A DNA stretch of 64,000 nt from a virus. Below are positions 1 through 10,812 of the stretch, piece by piece. Position 1 is the stretch's first letter. The number at the start of each line of letters is the position of its first letter. The DNA lies in IMG/VR virus record IMGVR_UViG_3300007723_000001, positions 1 through 64,000 of that record; one strand, 5' to 3'. Position numbers and translations under genes: made by a program. The notes under the pieces are model-generated. The model was not told the DNA's origin. It did not search any database and saw only the letters and a program-made list of their open reading frames with translations.

Positions 1-3000
1 AGAAAAGAATTGTAACTTTTCTCTTTCAGAAGTCATCTCATTAAAGAATTCTTTAGGAGTCAAAGTAAAAGGTCTAGCTTTAGATCTAAACTTATCTCTC
101 ATCTCTTGTTGAGATATATCCCAATATTTACCTTGGGGGGCTGCTAATCCTTGTAATATAGCTGGTCTATCCTCATGCAATGAAATGCTCATTATTTGAG
201 CAACATCTCTAGCTTCTAAGCCTATACCTTCAGCATAAGTTTTGGCCTTCATTTTATATTGTTTGATCTGTTCATCGTACATGTCTTTTGTACTACTGAA
301 CATACCTTTGGAAGCCTTATATATGTTCTTTAGATCGGCTTTTAACTCAGCACTAAATTGTAGTAGCCTTTCTTTTTCTGCCTTATACTCTCTTATTAAC
401 TCTCCTTTGGCAGCTCTAAAGCCGGTTGATAACTCTGCTTTTTCAGACTTAAAGTTATCATGGATTTCTTTAATGTCTTGAGAGTATACATTTTTAAGTG
501 CCTCCTGTGCTGTACCAGATCTTAAGTCTAAAGTAATAGATTCAGCAGTCTGTCTAGTCCATCTTAGGAACGGGGATATAGAACCTTTGTTACCAAAACT
601 ATCAAGGAAAGAAGAGAATGAAGTTAGTCCAGTTGTTCTTCGAAACTCTTCAGCTTCAGAAGATTTATATAGAGTCTTACCTTTAAACAGACGTTGTATG
701 TTCCCAACCATTCCATTAGAAAAAGAATTATCTTGCATAACTTGATAAGCATTCTTGTGAAGAAAAGATAATAATTCTTTCTGACTTAATTCTCCTTTAG
801 ACCTAAACTTGGACAACAATACATCTAAAGAATTAGTGACAAACTCATCAGGTAACATTCCTGTAGACTTTATCCTAGACTGTTCTATATCATAAGCATT
901 CATTAAAGGTTGCTCTGAAGTACCATAAATACCTTCGTATAACGATAACCCTGTAGCTAAATTAGACAAAGATACTCTGGTTGTGAATGGTAGTTTATTT
1001 GTAGTAGAGGGTTCGAAATCACTACTAAGAGTTTTGAAGATAGCAAAGTTTAGTCTAGATATATTATTAACTCTATCTTTAAAAACTGGACTAAAGGCAG
1101 ATCCACTTTCATATTTAACTCTAAGTTCTTCTAATTGAATTTCCCTTCTAGTTCGTAAATCATTTACATTAGCCTGATGTCCTAAATTCAGGTCTGCCAT
1201 ATTAACTTCTAATTCAGCATTCAAACCTTTACGTTCTCTTATACTGCCTTTAATCCTACTTTTATAAGTGTCAATTAGAGACGTAGTGTCATCTTTCAAT
1301 TTAGTTAGTACTGATTTTTTAGTATCTATTAATCCTTGATTGTCATAATATCCACCAATGCCTTCAGATAAAAAGAAGTCCGACATCAAAGAACTTTGCA
1401 ATTCTCTTAAAGAAATCACTGCAGTCAATCTTAAATGTTCGTCCCCTTTAGCATCAGCACTTATCTTAAAAGATTCATACTTTCTTATCTCATCATTTAT
1501 AACTCTGTTTAGTCTTAGTATTTCTTGTTCAGTTTCAGGTTGACCTCTTTTAGAAAGGAGTCTATTTATTTGAGATTTATAAAGTTCTACTGAATTACTT
1601 AAATTGACTAATCCCTTATAACCAGTCTCACTCATACCCTGAGTTAAAGCCGAACCCATAGTTTCTAGATATTTTCTATATAAAGGATCATCTTGAGTGT
1701 TATCTAAGTCAAACTTACTTAATGCCTGTGTAACAGTATTCAAAGCTTGAGCCCTTTGAGATGTATAACCCATACTATGTCTTCGCATAGCTTCTTCAGC
1801 CTGTACTATGTAACCAGGGGGTACTAACCACGAAGGAGTACTGACTTGTACTGCGCCAGGATATGAATTCTTACCAGCCAACATACTTTGAGCATTACTA
1901 GCAGAAGCAGTAGCTGCCATCAATCTAAGAACACCTGATTCACCAGCTGCCTCTTTATACCATCTTTGTAAAAGAAGCATTTCATCTTTATCTAAAGTCA
2001 CCTCATCAGTACCAGACATTCTAGCTCTCATCATCTTATCTCTAACATTAGACAATTGAGTACCAGGAGTAAAAGCACTTGCTAAGAATATAGTCTTACT
2101 TATCAATGCATCCACATAAGTACCATATTGATCCCCTAAAACTTTCAAATCAGATCCTGACAATAAATAACTATATACTTCGTTATCATAGTTAAGCTTG
2201 ACTCTTTGACCCCCTCCCTCAGATGATGGCATAAAGTCAAAGGTAGGTAAAGAAAAGGCGAAGGACTTATAATTTAATCCGTCTATAACAGGTGAAGTAG
2301 CACCGATGCCGAAAGGTTTGTCACTATCTAAACCATATAGTCTATTTACATCAATTGCCTCTTGAAGATCTAACTTATTTAAAGTACCAATAGCTCTCTC
2401 TTTAAATTCCTTAGATATTATATTCTGACTCTCTAATTCACTATATATTTCTGATAATACTTGTCTACCTGAATAAGATCTTTGTTCTAAGCCAACCCCT
2501 AATTCTTCTGAAAGAACAGTACTGGATGGATCTACAGTTAAAAGATTCTGTAATAGTTGAATATTAGTATTTAACTGTTCAGAGTTTCGATATTTATATT
2601 GTCCTAACAATGGATCAGAATCTTGCTTTTGTCTTAATTCAGCAATACTCTTCATTAATAAAACTGATGTCTCAGAAACTATTTGACCATAAGCTTTATA
2701 CTCCTTCTGTATTCTTGATAAAGCTGCACTGCCCTCTACACTATTTGAACTATATAATCCTAGAAACTTGTTTCTTGATACTTGGTTGGCAGTTCTTATA
2801 TCACTAACTGAATATATGGAAGATCTATCAAATCCAGCTCTACTGAGTTCCCCTGAAATAGATGCTACAGTCTCCCCTTCACCTACTATAGCCATAACCT
2901 TAGAAAGAGTTGTACGGAGTTCACTTAGTTTCCCTCCCTGTTCAAAAGCTTGAATATTTTGGTTAAGTGGTTTTATTAAGTGTTGAAATTCTGTCTTTGC

Positions 3001-6000
3001 AGTTAATTTAGATCCAATAGGCTCTTTACTTTGAGATGCCATTAAATGAGTAGACAATCTTACTATTGGTGAAGATTGTATTGCTCCTCTTATGGCGGCT
3101 CTTGTTAATTCTAGATATTGAATTTCTTCTACAGCTTCTGAGTCTCTACCTTCTCGTCTAGCTCTAACAGCCTTTTCTAAAACGTCCATATTATAATCAT
3201 TACGTATAGAAGCTAATAGAAGAACTATACGGTCATCTTGAAAATTAAACTCAGTAGGAACTTCTATTAATTTATTCTGATTACTTAACTGTAAAGTTAA
3301 GTCTAAAGAAGTAGCTAACATAGCTGCTTCTTTCTGATCTCTAGCATTGATATTTATATAATCTTGTCCTATTAATCCTCTACCTCCATTAGCTTCTTTG
3401 AACCGGTCAAACAGCATGAACTTTAATTCTTTCTGTATAGCTAATAAAGAATCTCCTTCACCTCTTAATGCTTTGTTTAATAATTCAGGATCAATTAATG
3501 TAGGAATGGAAGGCGTTTGATGAACACTGAAAGCGTCTTTAGCTTTCTTGATAAGGTTACCACCAAGTTCGCTAGATAAACCTAACCATACTTTCTTCTC
3601 ATAATCTGTAAGAGTCTCTACGTCTTTAGTGAATAATCCAAGTAAAGAATCTAAAGATCCATCCTTACCCACATCTTTAATTACTTTAATGGCTGAATCA
3701 CTAGATAGAAAACTAACTAAAGCTTGATTTCTATACCATACCCCTAAATCTCCCTTCATTGCAGAGTGAAAGAGAGACGCTTTTAATTCTGTTTTTATAT
3801 TGGGATTGGAAGACGAACTTATCCATGAATCTCCAAATGCAGTTAATATACCAGCCGCTAATTGTTGTGCTTTCCTTTGACCTTTACCAGTATCTACTTC
3901 ATATTTTAAATAAGCAGTACCAGTGGTTTCATTAATAGATAAATCTAATAGATTAGAAAGTAATCTTTTATCTCTTATAATTGCTGAGCCATGAGCAAAC
4001 CCTGGATAACTTTTAAAGTTAGCAGTACTAAATAGACCGAATACATCTTTCAGTTGTATATCTCCATAAGCACCACCTTTCTGATTGTTAAGTTGATGGA
4101 GTAGATAAGAGAAGAAATCTAAGTTCATACTACCATCTTGAGATTTATAGAACGCTTCAGCACCAGCCATTTTCATAGGGGCTTTAGCAAGAGTTCCTAC
4201 ACCTTCTATACGACGAGAACCACCTAACTCAAAGGCTCTATTGTATATAAATTCCCACATCAATTGATTGTTATCCGCGTTAGCCATAAGTTGTTTAGAA
4301 CTTATAACATACTCAATACTATTCTCAGCATTCCTATACCAAGTCTGTCTTTCTAAGGTGGATACATTTGGTAAATCATCTACTGTCCTAAAGTTATCAA
4401 TAACTCCTACAATAGCTGATACTTGATCCCTAGAATCCATAGAACCTTTCACAAAATAACGGCCTGAATCAGAGACTTCTATTGAAGTATTATATCTATC
4501 TGTACCTATAATACTCTTTAATAAATTAGTCTTATCTTCATTAGTAAGCCTAAGCATATCTATAGTCTCTCTTGGCATCATACCATTACTTTTATCTAAA
4601 GATCCTATATCACCCCAAACTAATATACGGTTACTGTCATGATCAAAAGTGACTATATCCTTAGCATTCACTTTTATATTACCGACACTATAATCTTCTG
4701 CCATCATAGACGCCTTTTGTCTCTTCTCTGCTCTCTCTATAAAACCACTCATAGTCCCTACTCTAGCTTTTTCATCTTCAGTAAGTGAACTGTAAGTCCT
4801 CTTACCTAATTGAATGGATCTTGCTATGGCAGTATCTGTTCCATAATATGGGTTACCAATACCAAAGTCGGTATAATCTCCTCCTAGTCTAACTAAAGCT
4901 ATTGGATTTAAATCAGCCCTAGCTCCTGTATAACCTTTTTTACCTGTAGCTATCATGTCAGCTAAGCGGGCGTTAGAAAGTAATAAGAATCTTGCTATAG
5001 AATTCTCTTTGTAAAAGTCTTCATCAGAGAACTTAAATTCATCTCTAAGTTGCTCTTTATAACGATTAATAGACTCAATTAAATCAGAAGTTAAAAAGGA
5101 TCTGAATCCTGCACCACTAGCTAAAGACACAGAAGTCATATCGTTTATATATTGATTTGTATAATCAAAGACTTTAGTTAAACTACTTATTAGCTCTTTC
5201 TTATGTTTCCTCGGTACTCTAATATTACTAACCGCTTCCTCAACAATCCTTAAATTAGAACTAGAAGCCGCAGGTATTGTTTCATAGGCTAATCTAATTT
5301 GATCTAATAATTTCTGCTGATCCACTCCATAAGAGTCAATTGAAAATTCACTTCTTCTTTCTATTAATAGATTGATTAGATCAAGTCTTCTATGATTAAC
5401 TAGACTATCTGTATAAGCTCCAATATCCCCTTTAGTTCTCAGTCTATAAGCAATCTCTTGATCCAACTCATACATTGGTCTGCTACCTAATACGTTCTTT
5501 AAACGTTGAGGGATTTGACTAGCCTTTTTACTGACATTAAACTGATACGCTAGTAAAGTATGATTAGTTAATACTCTATTATTACTATCATCCGTAGTGT
5601 AGAAAGAACTAGATTTAAGTGTATTGGTAACTTTCCTTACTATATCTAAAGATGAATAAGCTCCGGATTCTACGTAATCGTGTATCTTGTCTATATCTAA
5701 AAAGCTATTATCTTGAGGAGATTTATTACTATCCCACATATCAGCTAATTTAAGCTCTTGAGGTCTTAGAATAGATCCTTGCATCCTAGCTTCTGAAGCT
5801 TGTCTGGCTTTATTTATAATAATTGCATATAGGCTATTTCTATATTCGTCATATCTTAATAGTCCACCTACTCCAGCACTTTCACCAAAGTCAGACGTAG
5901 TAACATCTCCTACTGGGGTCTTCTTTAGACCGTACATAGACAAGCCAAAATCCTCTACTCCTTCACTAACACTTCCTCCATCAGCAACTCCCCTTATAGC

Positions 6001-9000
6001 CCCGGTTAATACATCTCCTAATGTGTCCATTGGTCCGTAAGTTAATCCTTGAGCCAAAGAATATTTGAATATTGAGAATAAGTTGTTTTGAGTGTCTAAT
6101 GATTGTTCTAAAGTATTTGTAAAAATAGATTGACTTGCTGATATACCGTATAGAGGAGTTCTAAACCAAGCTTGAGAGGAGCCATAAGTAGAGCCTTGAC
6201 TAATAGATATAAAGGGTTCCATCAAAGCAGATTTAACCTGTTTAATCATGGTATTGAGCCTGTCTTGATACATGAAATCCCTTTTCATTTGAAGAAGTCC
6301 TAGACCTATATCAGCTTGATAACTAGTAGGATCACTACCTACACCTAAATGAGTATCAAAAAGCTTTTTAATTTGTAGAATAGTTTCTTCTCTCTCAGCT
6401 CTAAGTTTTCTCGCTTCTAGAGATGATATAGGACTATTGGAACCCTTGATCTTTCTATTTAAAGAATGGAGATTTATTATACTTCCTTGTAAAGCTTTTC
6501 TTAATATATAGTCTCCATTATTAATATTAGAACCAGGCCTTAACAATAAACCTTTATTAATATCAGAGACAATATCATAACCTCCCCTCAATTGGAGCGC
6601 TTGTATACCTGCATCATTTCTACCTGGGATTAAGTGTTTTTGTTTAAATGCTTGACTAAGTTGTAGAAAATCAGCATCAGTCATATTTCTTAGAAAGTCT
6701 TCACTACTAGAGACAGAACCGCTTCTATGGCCTTTACTAAGAAATTCCAAATACTGAATACCTAAATCTCCAAGCTTTGAAACTCCAGTCCTCTCGTCAA
6801 TTGTTCTACTTAATTGGGTTAGATATTCTAAAGGATGACCTATTAAAGCTCTATAACTAGTCTCACTGCTTAATGTAGACATTACACTAATTAAATGATC
6901 AATAGGATTGAGTTTTAAGGATGCTCCTTTCTCTAAAGTAGTATTATGAAATTCGTATTCCCCAGTACTTTGATTGAGAGTCATATAATTATCCCCGAAC
7001 GGTAACCCTCTTAATGCACTATTAGAATTATTTACAAATACCGCATTTCCTATCACTTTGTTTTGGTCTATTAAATAGATGAATCCATTATCAGCCCTAC
7101 TTCTTGGATCTTGAGGATCTGTTATTTTACTCTTAGTATTCAATCCTCCATTAAGATAAGTTACCCTAAATTTCATAGTAGGACTAGAAGCTTGAACTCC
7201 ACCCGGTGTTGAGTCCATAAGATTAGCAATATTAACAGATAACTGCAACGAGGTTAGAATTCCTCCTTGTCCATATATAGGAGTATAGTCAATTAGTTTA
7301 GAGCTACCTCCTGAACTTACATCTCGATTTAATCTATCTAATCTGCTCTGTAGCTCATTTAGACCAACTCTGTTTACTCTTGATTCCCATACAGCTCTTG
7401 TTGAGTTTAAAGATGTATTAACAGCTCCGGCTTGAGTACCAGTTAGTCTACGCCATTCTTTCTCTGCATATCTGCCATACATAGACAACGCAAAGTTCTC
7501 CATATCAGCTGACATACTAAGATCGTTATCTTCTCTATTAGTAACTGAACTGGATAACAAGTTTAATCCTGCTTCAGTTGAAGTAGTCATCGAATCATCA
7601 GTAGTAAATTTAGTTGACTCTCTACCAAAGTTCGAAGAACCTGATATCAATCCTTTAAAAATCATTGATAGGTCACTTCCTATACCTCTCTCTACAGCAA
7701 ATACATTCTTAACGTGGGACATAGACTCGGTCACACCTATAATACCACCTCTAGCCATTGCTAATAATTGCTTAGTAGTTCTATTAGCGTCTGACTCATT
7801 AAGATCATTTATTCTATTAGTTAAGTCTTTGTATCTTGTTTCTCTAGAACTTAATTGATTTATTCCGCCTTCCCCTAATCCTAACTTTTCTTTTAATCTA
7901 GTATTATCAAATCCGACTGAAGCTACAAGATTATAAATACTTCCCCCATAATCTTGCAAATATCTCATTCTACCTATCTTAGATATTTGCTCATTAGTAA
8001 AGTCTGTAGGGGAAATAGATATCCCATTTTTATCAGTACTAAAGTAAGATCCTTCTGATATGGCTAATCTTCCTATTAAATAATCAATCTTGGATTCCAT
8101 AGGTTTAACCACTCTATCTCTATAGTTTCTGATATCTACTGAGACATATGCTTTACCTTCGGCCAATAAGTCAAATAATTTATCTTGTACATCTCTTCTG
8201 TAAATAATACCTCTATTAGTAAGACTATTTAAAGAAGGATCAGAAGTTCCTCTTATTCTATTTAATATAGAACTACCTACTTTGCCAGCAGGAGTTTCTA
8301 ACATTTCGTTTAATACTTGTGTAGATATTAATTTATCTTCATTATAATATCCACCAAATTCACCACTGTAGTCCCCTTTATCTCCGTAGTAAAGACTATT
8401 GTCCAACTGCAGCATCCATACCTGATTCAAGTTAGCGTATAATTCTCTTACACTTGCACCTGTATAAGGCTTAGATACATAGTCAATTAAATTTCTTAAT
8501 GCAACTCCTGTATCTCCTGCTAAACCTACCTGCCCTCCTGTAAATTCTCTTCCATCTAATCCTTCAAAGGCGAGAGATCGTGTCTGTAAAAATAAGTGGC
8601 TCTCTATAATATCTTTTTGTATTCTTGCTCTTTCATTATCAGAAGCCTGAGCAACTAAAGAGGAATAAGATTGTCTTAATCTCTTTGCTACTGAGCGAAT
8701 CTCTTGAGGATCAGTAGAAGTGGAAGAGCCAAATTTATTATTATATCTATCTAGAATCCTATTATGAAATATGTATATTTCTTCATAATTAGATCCTGCT
8801 TGGTTAGGACTATTACCTACAGGAGATGTCAAGTTAAATGAGCCTATAATACCCACTCTATCTGTAGTATATACTTTAGGGTGATACATCCCCTTATCTA
8901 CAAATCGTAATGAGAACCATGTACTCAATATCTGCTCAGTCATCACTGCTGTCTGACTACTGCTTTGGTTCCCACTCATAGCATCTTCTATTATCTCATC

Positions 9001-10200
9001 CCTCACATTCCTTAACCTTTCCATAGCTATTATATTGGGACCAAGAATAGCATTCCCTACTTTATTAATTTTATTCAGGTCAGAAGTGGGTGCAGCTAGT
9101 CTAATAGATACCTGAAATTTACCTTCTTTAATATCTTGTTTCTTAGTTCTTAATTTATTAACTAAAGTGTCTATAACTGCCTTATTCTGTAATTGGAATA
9201 AGTCGATAGTTAATGAAGAAGTAGAACTTTCTATTATTGCTATTGCTGCTCTAATACCTGGTTTAGATACATAATCCCTTGAACTTAAATATTCATCAGC
9301 AGTAGCAGCCAATCTACTCTGTAAATCCCTAGCTGATTCTTGAGGATCACTAAATACTCTATTAGACCATTTACTCCGTATCATCTCGGGATTAGTTCTT
9401 ATGAACTCACTATGAATCCTACTGACCCTAGCAGTTAAATTGTATTCATCGTCTCTAATTATCGAATTTAAAGTATAAGCACCATATTTAAGGATATTCC
9501 TTTCAGACTCATCTATTTGATTTATAGCATCTGGAGTTAAGTTTAATATACTTAAACCACCATAAAAAGATTTGCCTTGATAATCCAATGTGTCGTGTTG
9601 GAACAAATATCTATAAGTATTAGTAGCTAAATACTTCTCGTACTGCTGAGTTCTTATATCATTACTTTTACTGTAATCTTTTATTATGGGTGCCACGAAC
9701 TCATCGTTAGCCCCAAATGTTGCTGCCGATGAAAAGGAGCTATCCAAACCGGTCTGAAAGTTTCCAATAATCCTTTTTAAAGCATTAGTACCACTGTTAA
9801 CTGTAGAATATATGTCACCTGAAAAAGCTGTAAAAGCATTCCTAGCTAATGCTCTTCCTACCTCTCTATAAATATCTACATGACCTCCATAGCTATTGGT
9901 AGATGATCCAGAAGTGTATTTAACTTTGGACATTGCAGAGCCTCTTTTAAAATAATCCAATCTTTCACCTTCAGACTTTTCTCTGCCCAATCCAGAATAA
10001 ACTCTATACAGTTCTTCATTTTTACTAGCAGTGACATCATCAGTTGCGTCTCGTTCTTTGTTAAAAGCTAGATGAAAATTAGTAGCGTTCTGTAATGAAG
10101 AACTTGTGCCAAAAGTGTAGAAGCCTAAAGCCTCATAGTTCCCTTTAGCAGAATTTCCATATGAAGAAAATGGGCTATAAAAATAATCATTAAAAGGCAT
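1..10200 (-). CDS. Giant phage protein, at least 3,400 aa, N-terminal PLD-like domain (3' end outside window)
   Basis: One frame stays open from an ATG at 10200 to base 1, so at least 3,400 codons are present and the C-terminus is missing. Residues about 305-480 look like a phospholipase-D-like lobe: a strand-helix stretch with TIDLFQLQNKAVIDTLV (from about residue 331), then an HKD motif HPKVYTTDRVGIIGSFN with H440, K442, D447, G453, S454 and N456. The D-to-GS spacing is one residue shorter than the usual HKD pattern. Only one HKD motif was found. Residues about 2950-3020 and 3230-3340 are charged, probable coiled coil. I saw no obvious transmembrane segment. The gene is divergent from the tail assembly chaperone, whose usual neighbour is the tape measure, so a tape measure or an ejected internal virion protein are both possible. 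The frame is certain; the function is inference. Confidence 0.9.
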   Translation of the reverse strand, partial: MPFNDYFYSPFSSYGNSAKGNYEALGFYTFGTSSSLQNATNFHLAFNKERDATDDVTASKNEELYRVYSGLGREKSEGERLDYFKRGSAMSKVKYTSGSSTNSYGGHVDIYREVGRALARNAFTAFSGDIYSTVNSGTNALKRIIGNFQTGLDSSFSSAATFGANDEFVAPIIKDYSKSNDIRTQQYEKYLATNTYRYLFQHDTLDYQGKSFYGGLSILNLTPDAINQIDESERNILKYGAYTLNSIIRDDEYNLTARVSRIHSEFIRTNPEMIRSKWSNRVFSDPQESARDLQSRLAATADEYLSSRDYVSKPGIRAAIAIIESSTSSLTIDLFQLQNKAVIDTLVNKLRTKKQDIKEGKFQVSIRLAAPTSDLNKINKVGNAILGPNIIAMERLRNVRDEIIEDAMSGNQSSSQTAVMTEQILSTWFSLRFVDKGMYHPKVYTTDRVGIIGSFNLTSPVGNSPNQAGSNYEEIYIFHNRILDRYNNKFGSSTSTDPQEIRSVAKRLRQSYSSLVAQASDNERARIQKDIIESHLFLQTRSLAFEGLDGREFTGGQVGLAGDTGVALRNLIDYVSKPYTGASVRELYANLNQVWMLQLDNSLYYGDKGDYSGEFGGYYNEDKLISTQVLNEMLETPAGKVGSSILNRIRGTSDPSLNSLTNRGIIYRRDVQDKLFDLLAEGKAYVSVDIRNYRDRVVKPMESKIDYLIGRLAISEGSYFSTDKNGISISPTDFTNEQISKIGRMRYLQDYGGSIYNLVASVGFDNTRLKEKLGLGEGGINQLSSRETRYKDLTNRINDLNESDANRTTKQLLAMARGGIIGVTESMSHVKNVFAVERGIGSDLSMIFKGLISGSSNFGRESTKFTTDDSMTTSTEAGLNLLSSSVTNREDNDLSMSADMENFALSMYGRYAEKEWRRLTGTQAGAVNTSLNSTRAVWESRVNRVGLNELQSRLDRLNRDVSSGGSSKLIDYTPIYGQGGILTSLQLSVNIANLMDSTPGGVQASSPTMKFRVTYLNGGLNTKSKITDPQDPRSRADNGFIYLIDQNKVIGNAVFVNNSNSALRGLPFGDNYMTLNQSTGEYEFHNTTLEKGASLKLNPIDHLISVMSTLSSETSYRALIGHPLEYLTQLSRTIDERTGVSKLGDLGIQYLEFLSKGHRSGSVSSSEDFLRNMTDADFLQLSQAFKQKHLIPGRNDAGIQALQLRGGYDIVSDINKGLLLRPGSNINNGDYILRKALQGSIINLHSLNRKIKGSNSPISSLEARKLRAEREETILQIKKLFDTHLGVGSDPTSYQADIGLGLLQMKRDFMYQDRLNTMIKQVKSALMEPFISISQGSTYGSSQAWFRTPLYGISASQSIFTNTLEQSLDTQNNLFSIFKYSLAQGLTYGPMDTLGDVLTGAIRGVADGGSVSEGVEDFGLSMYGLKKTPVGDVTTSDFGESAGVGGLLRYDEYRNSLYAIIINKARQASEARMQGSILRPQELKLADMWDSNKSPQDNSFLDIDKIHDYVESGAYSSLDIVRKVTNTLKSSSFYTTDDSNNRVLTNHTLLAYQFNVSKKASQIPQRLKNVLGSRPMYELDQEIAYRLRTKGDIGAYTDSLVNHRRLDLINLLIERRSEFSIDSYGVDQQKLLDQIRLAYETIPAASSSNLRIVEEAVSNIRVPRKHKKELISSLTKVFDYTNQYINDMTSVSLASGAGFRSFLTSDLIESINRYKEQLRDEFKFSDEDFYKENSIARFLLLSNARLADMIATGKKGYTGARADLNPIALVRLGGDYTDFGIGNPYYGTDTAIARSIQLGKRTYSSLTEDEKARVGTMSGFIERAEKRQKASMMAEDYSVGNIKVNAKDIVTFDHDSNRILVWGDIGSLDKSNGMMPRETIDMLRLTNEDKTNLLKSIIGTDRYNTSIEVSDSGRYFVKGSMDSRDQVSAIVGVIDNFRTVDDLPNVSTLERQTWYRNAENSIEYVISSKQLMANADNNQLMWEFIYNRAFELGGSRRIEGVGTLAKAPMKMAGAEAFYKSQDGSMNLDFFSYLLHQLNNQKGGAYGDIQLKDVFGLFSTANFKSYPGFAHGSAIIRDKRLLSNLLDLSINETTGTAYLKYEVDTGKGQRKAQQLAAGILTAFGDSWISSSSNPNIKTELKASLFHSAMKGDLGVWYRNQALVSFLSSDSAIKVIKDVGKDGSLDSLLGLFTKDVETLTDYEKKVWLGLSSELGGNLIKKAKDAFSVHQTPSIPTLIDPELLNKALRGEGDSLLAIQKELKFMLFDRFKEANGGRGLIGQDYININARDQKEAAMLATSLDLTLQLSNQNKLIEVPTEFNFQDDRIVLLLASIRNDYNMDVLEKAVRARREGRDSEAVEEIQYLELTRAAIRGAIQSSPIVRLSTHLMASQSKEPIGSKLTAKTEFQHLIKPLNQNIQAFEQGGKLSELRTTLSKVMAIVGEGETVASISGELSRAGFDRSSIYSVSDIRTANQVSRNKFLGLYSSNSVEGSAALSRIQKEYKAYGQIVSETSVLLMKSIAELRQKQDSDPLLGQYKYRNSEQLNTNIQLLQNLLTVDPSSTVLSEELGVGLEQRSYSGRQVLSEIYSELESQNIISKEFKERAIGTLNKLDLQEAIDVNRLYGLDSDKPFGIGATSPVIDGLNYKSFAFSLPTFDFMPSSEGGGQRVKLNYDNEVYSYLLSGSDLKVLGDQYGTYVDALISKTIFLASAFTPGTQLSNVRDKMMRARMSGTDEVTLDKDEMLLLQRWYKEAAGESGVLRLMAATASASNAQSMLAGKNSYPGAVQVSTPSWLVPPGYIVQAEEAMRRHSMGYTSQRAQALNTVTQALSKFDLDNTQDDPLYRKYLETMGSALTQGMSETGYKGLVNLSNSVELYKSQINRLLSKRGQPETEQEILRLNRVINDEIRKYESFKISADAKGDEHLRLTAVISLRELQSSLMSDFFLSEGIGGYYDNQGLIDTKKSVLTKLKDDTTSLIDTYKSRIKGSIRERKGLNAELEVNMADLNLGHQANVNDLRTRREIQLEELRVKYESGSAFSPVFKDRVNNISRLNFAIFKTLSSDFEPSTTNKLPFTTRVSLSNLATGLSLYEGIYGTSEQPLMNAYDIEQSRIKSTGMLPDEFVTNSLDVLLSKFRSKGELSQKELLSFLHKNAYQVMQDNSFSNGMVGNIQRLFKGKTLYKSSEAEEFRRTTGLTSFSSFLDSFGNKGSISPFLRWTRQTAESITLDLRSGTAQEALKNVYSQDIKEIHDNFKSEKAELSTGFRAAKGELIREYKAEKERLLQFSAELKADLKNIYKASKGMFSSTKDMYDEQIKQYKMKAKTYAEGIGLEARDVAQIMSISLHEDRPAILQGLAAPQGKYWDISQQEMRDKFRSKARPFTLTPKEFFNEMTSEREKLQFFS

Positions 10201-10380
10201 AAGTAAGATTATTAACTTTGTGCATTAATAGATAAGAGGAAGGGAAAGAATAGTTAAATACAAGATATATAAGATGTAAATTTATTACTATATGAAAATA
10301 TAAATTACTTTAAAACAACAACTTATTATTATTTCTTATATACTGATATATATTATAAATTTCATTCGAATATATCTTAT
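10201..10380. promoter_or_regulatory. Divergent intergenic region, probable promoters
   Basis: These 180 bases separate two divergent genes, the giant minus-strand gene and the plus-strand chaperone, so each must be transcribed from here or from further away. The sequence is almost pure A/T with several TATA-like stretches. No single promoter can be picked with confidence, and neither start has a recognisable Shine-Dalgarno site. Confidence 0.4.
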
Positions 10381-10812
10381 ATGCCTAATCTAAATAAAGT
10401 AATCTATCCAACCTTAACTTTACCTTCAGGTAAGAAAGTCCAATTTACAAGTGTAACCTTTTTAGATAGAAGGAGAATATTAAAAAGTTATAAGCAAGAA
10501 CAGGGATACTTAATGGAAGAAATGTTAGCAGCCTATGCCTTACATACTATAGATGGTGAACCTTTAGATACTGGATTTGGTAGTCCCCAAATAATTGAAA
10601 GATTAGATACTTGGGATTACAAAGATGTGACCTATTATTTAGAAGTATTTATGAGGACCGTTATGTTAGATGACGAAATGAGGTCTCAAGCAGAATCGGA
10701 TGCAAAAAAGATATCTTCAGGGGCTACCTCAACAAACCAAACCGTGACAGACAAAGACACGAGTGGTACTCCTTCAGGTCTTCCCAAGGGATTAACTGTC
10801 AATCGAAGTTAA
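10381..10812 (+). CDS. Tail assembly chaperone, short (zero-frame) product
   Basis: A 143-residue protein. It is the first gene of the plus block and is followed without a gap by a second frame that has no good start of its own. That arrangement, plus a slippery heptamer near the end of the zero frame, is the hallmark of the lambda G/GT type of tail assembly chaperone. Such chaperones bind the tape measure protein and recruit tube subunits, with the short and frameshifted forms made in a fixed ratio. The body is a compact helical domain (about residues 20-105). The tail after the slippery site is Ser/Thr-rich and looks unstructured, as expected for a short form. The family assignment rests on architecture, not on recognised sequence similarity. 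Confidence 0.75.
   Translation: MPNLNKVIYPTLTLPSGKKVQFTSVTFLDRRRILKSYKQEQGYLMEEMLAAYALHTIDGEPLDTGFGSPQIIERLDTWDYKDVTYYLEVFMRTVMLDDEMRSQAESDAKKISSGATSTNQTVTDKDTSGTPSGLPKGLTVNRS

Noticed and set aside
242-2953. Short plus-strand open frames of 60-80 codons
   Set aside because: They lie antisense to the giant minus-strand gene, lack ribosome sites and have low-complexity hydrophobic translations.
1-10200. Virion RNA polymerase like the giant ejected polymerase of N4-type phages
   Set aside because: Size fits, but no polymerase catalytic motif such as DxDGD was found; the closest string (FDHDSNRIL) does not match.
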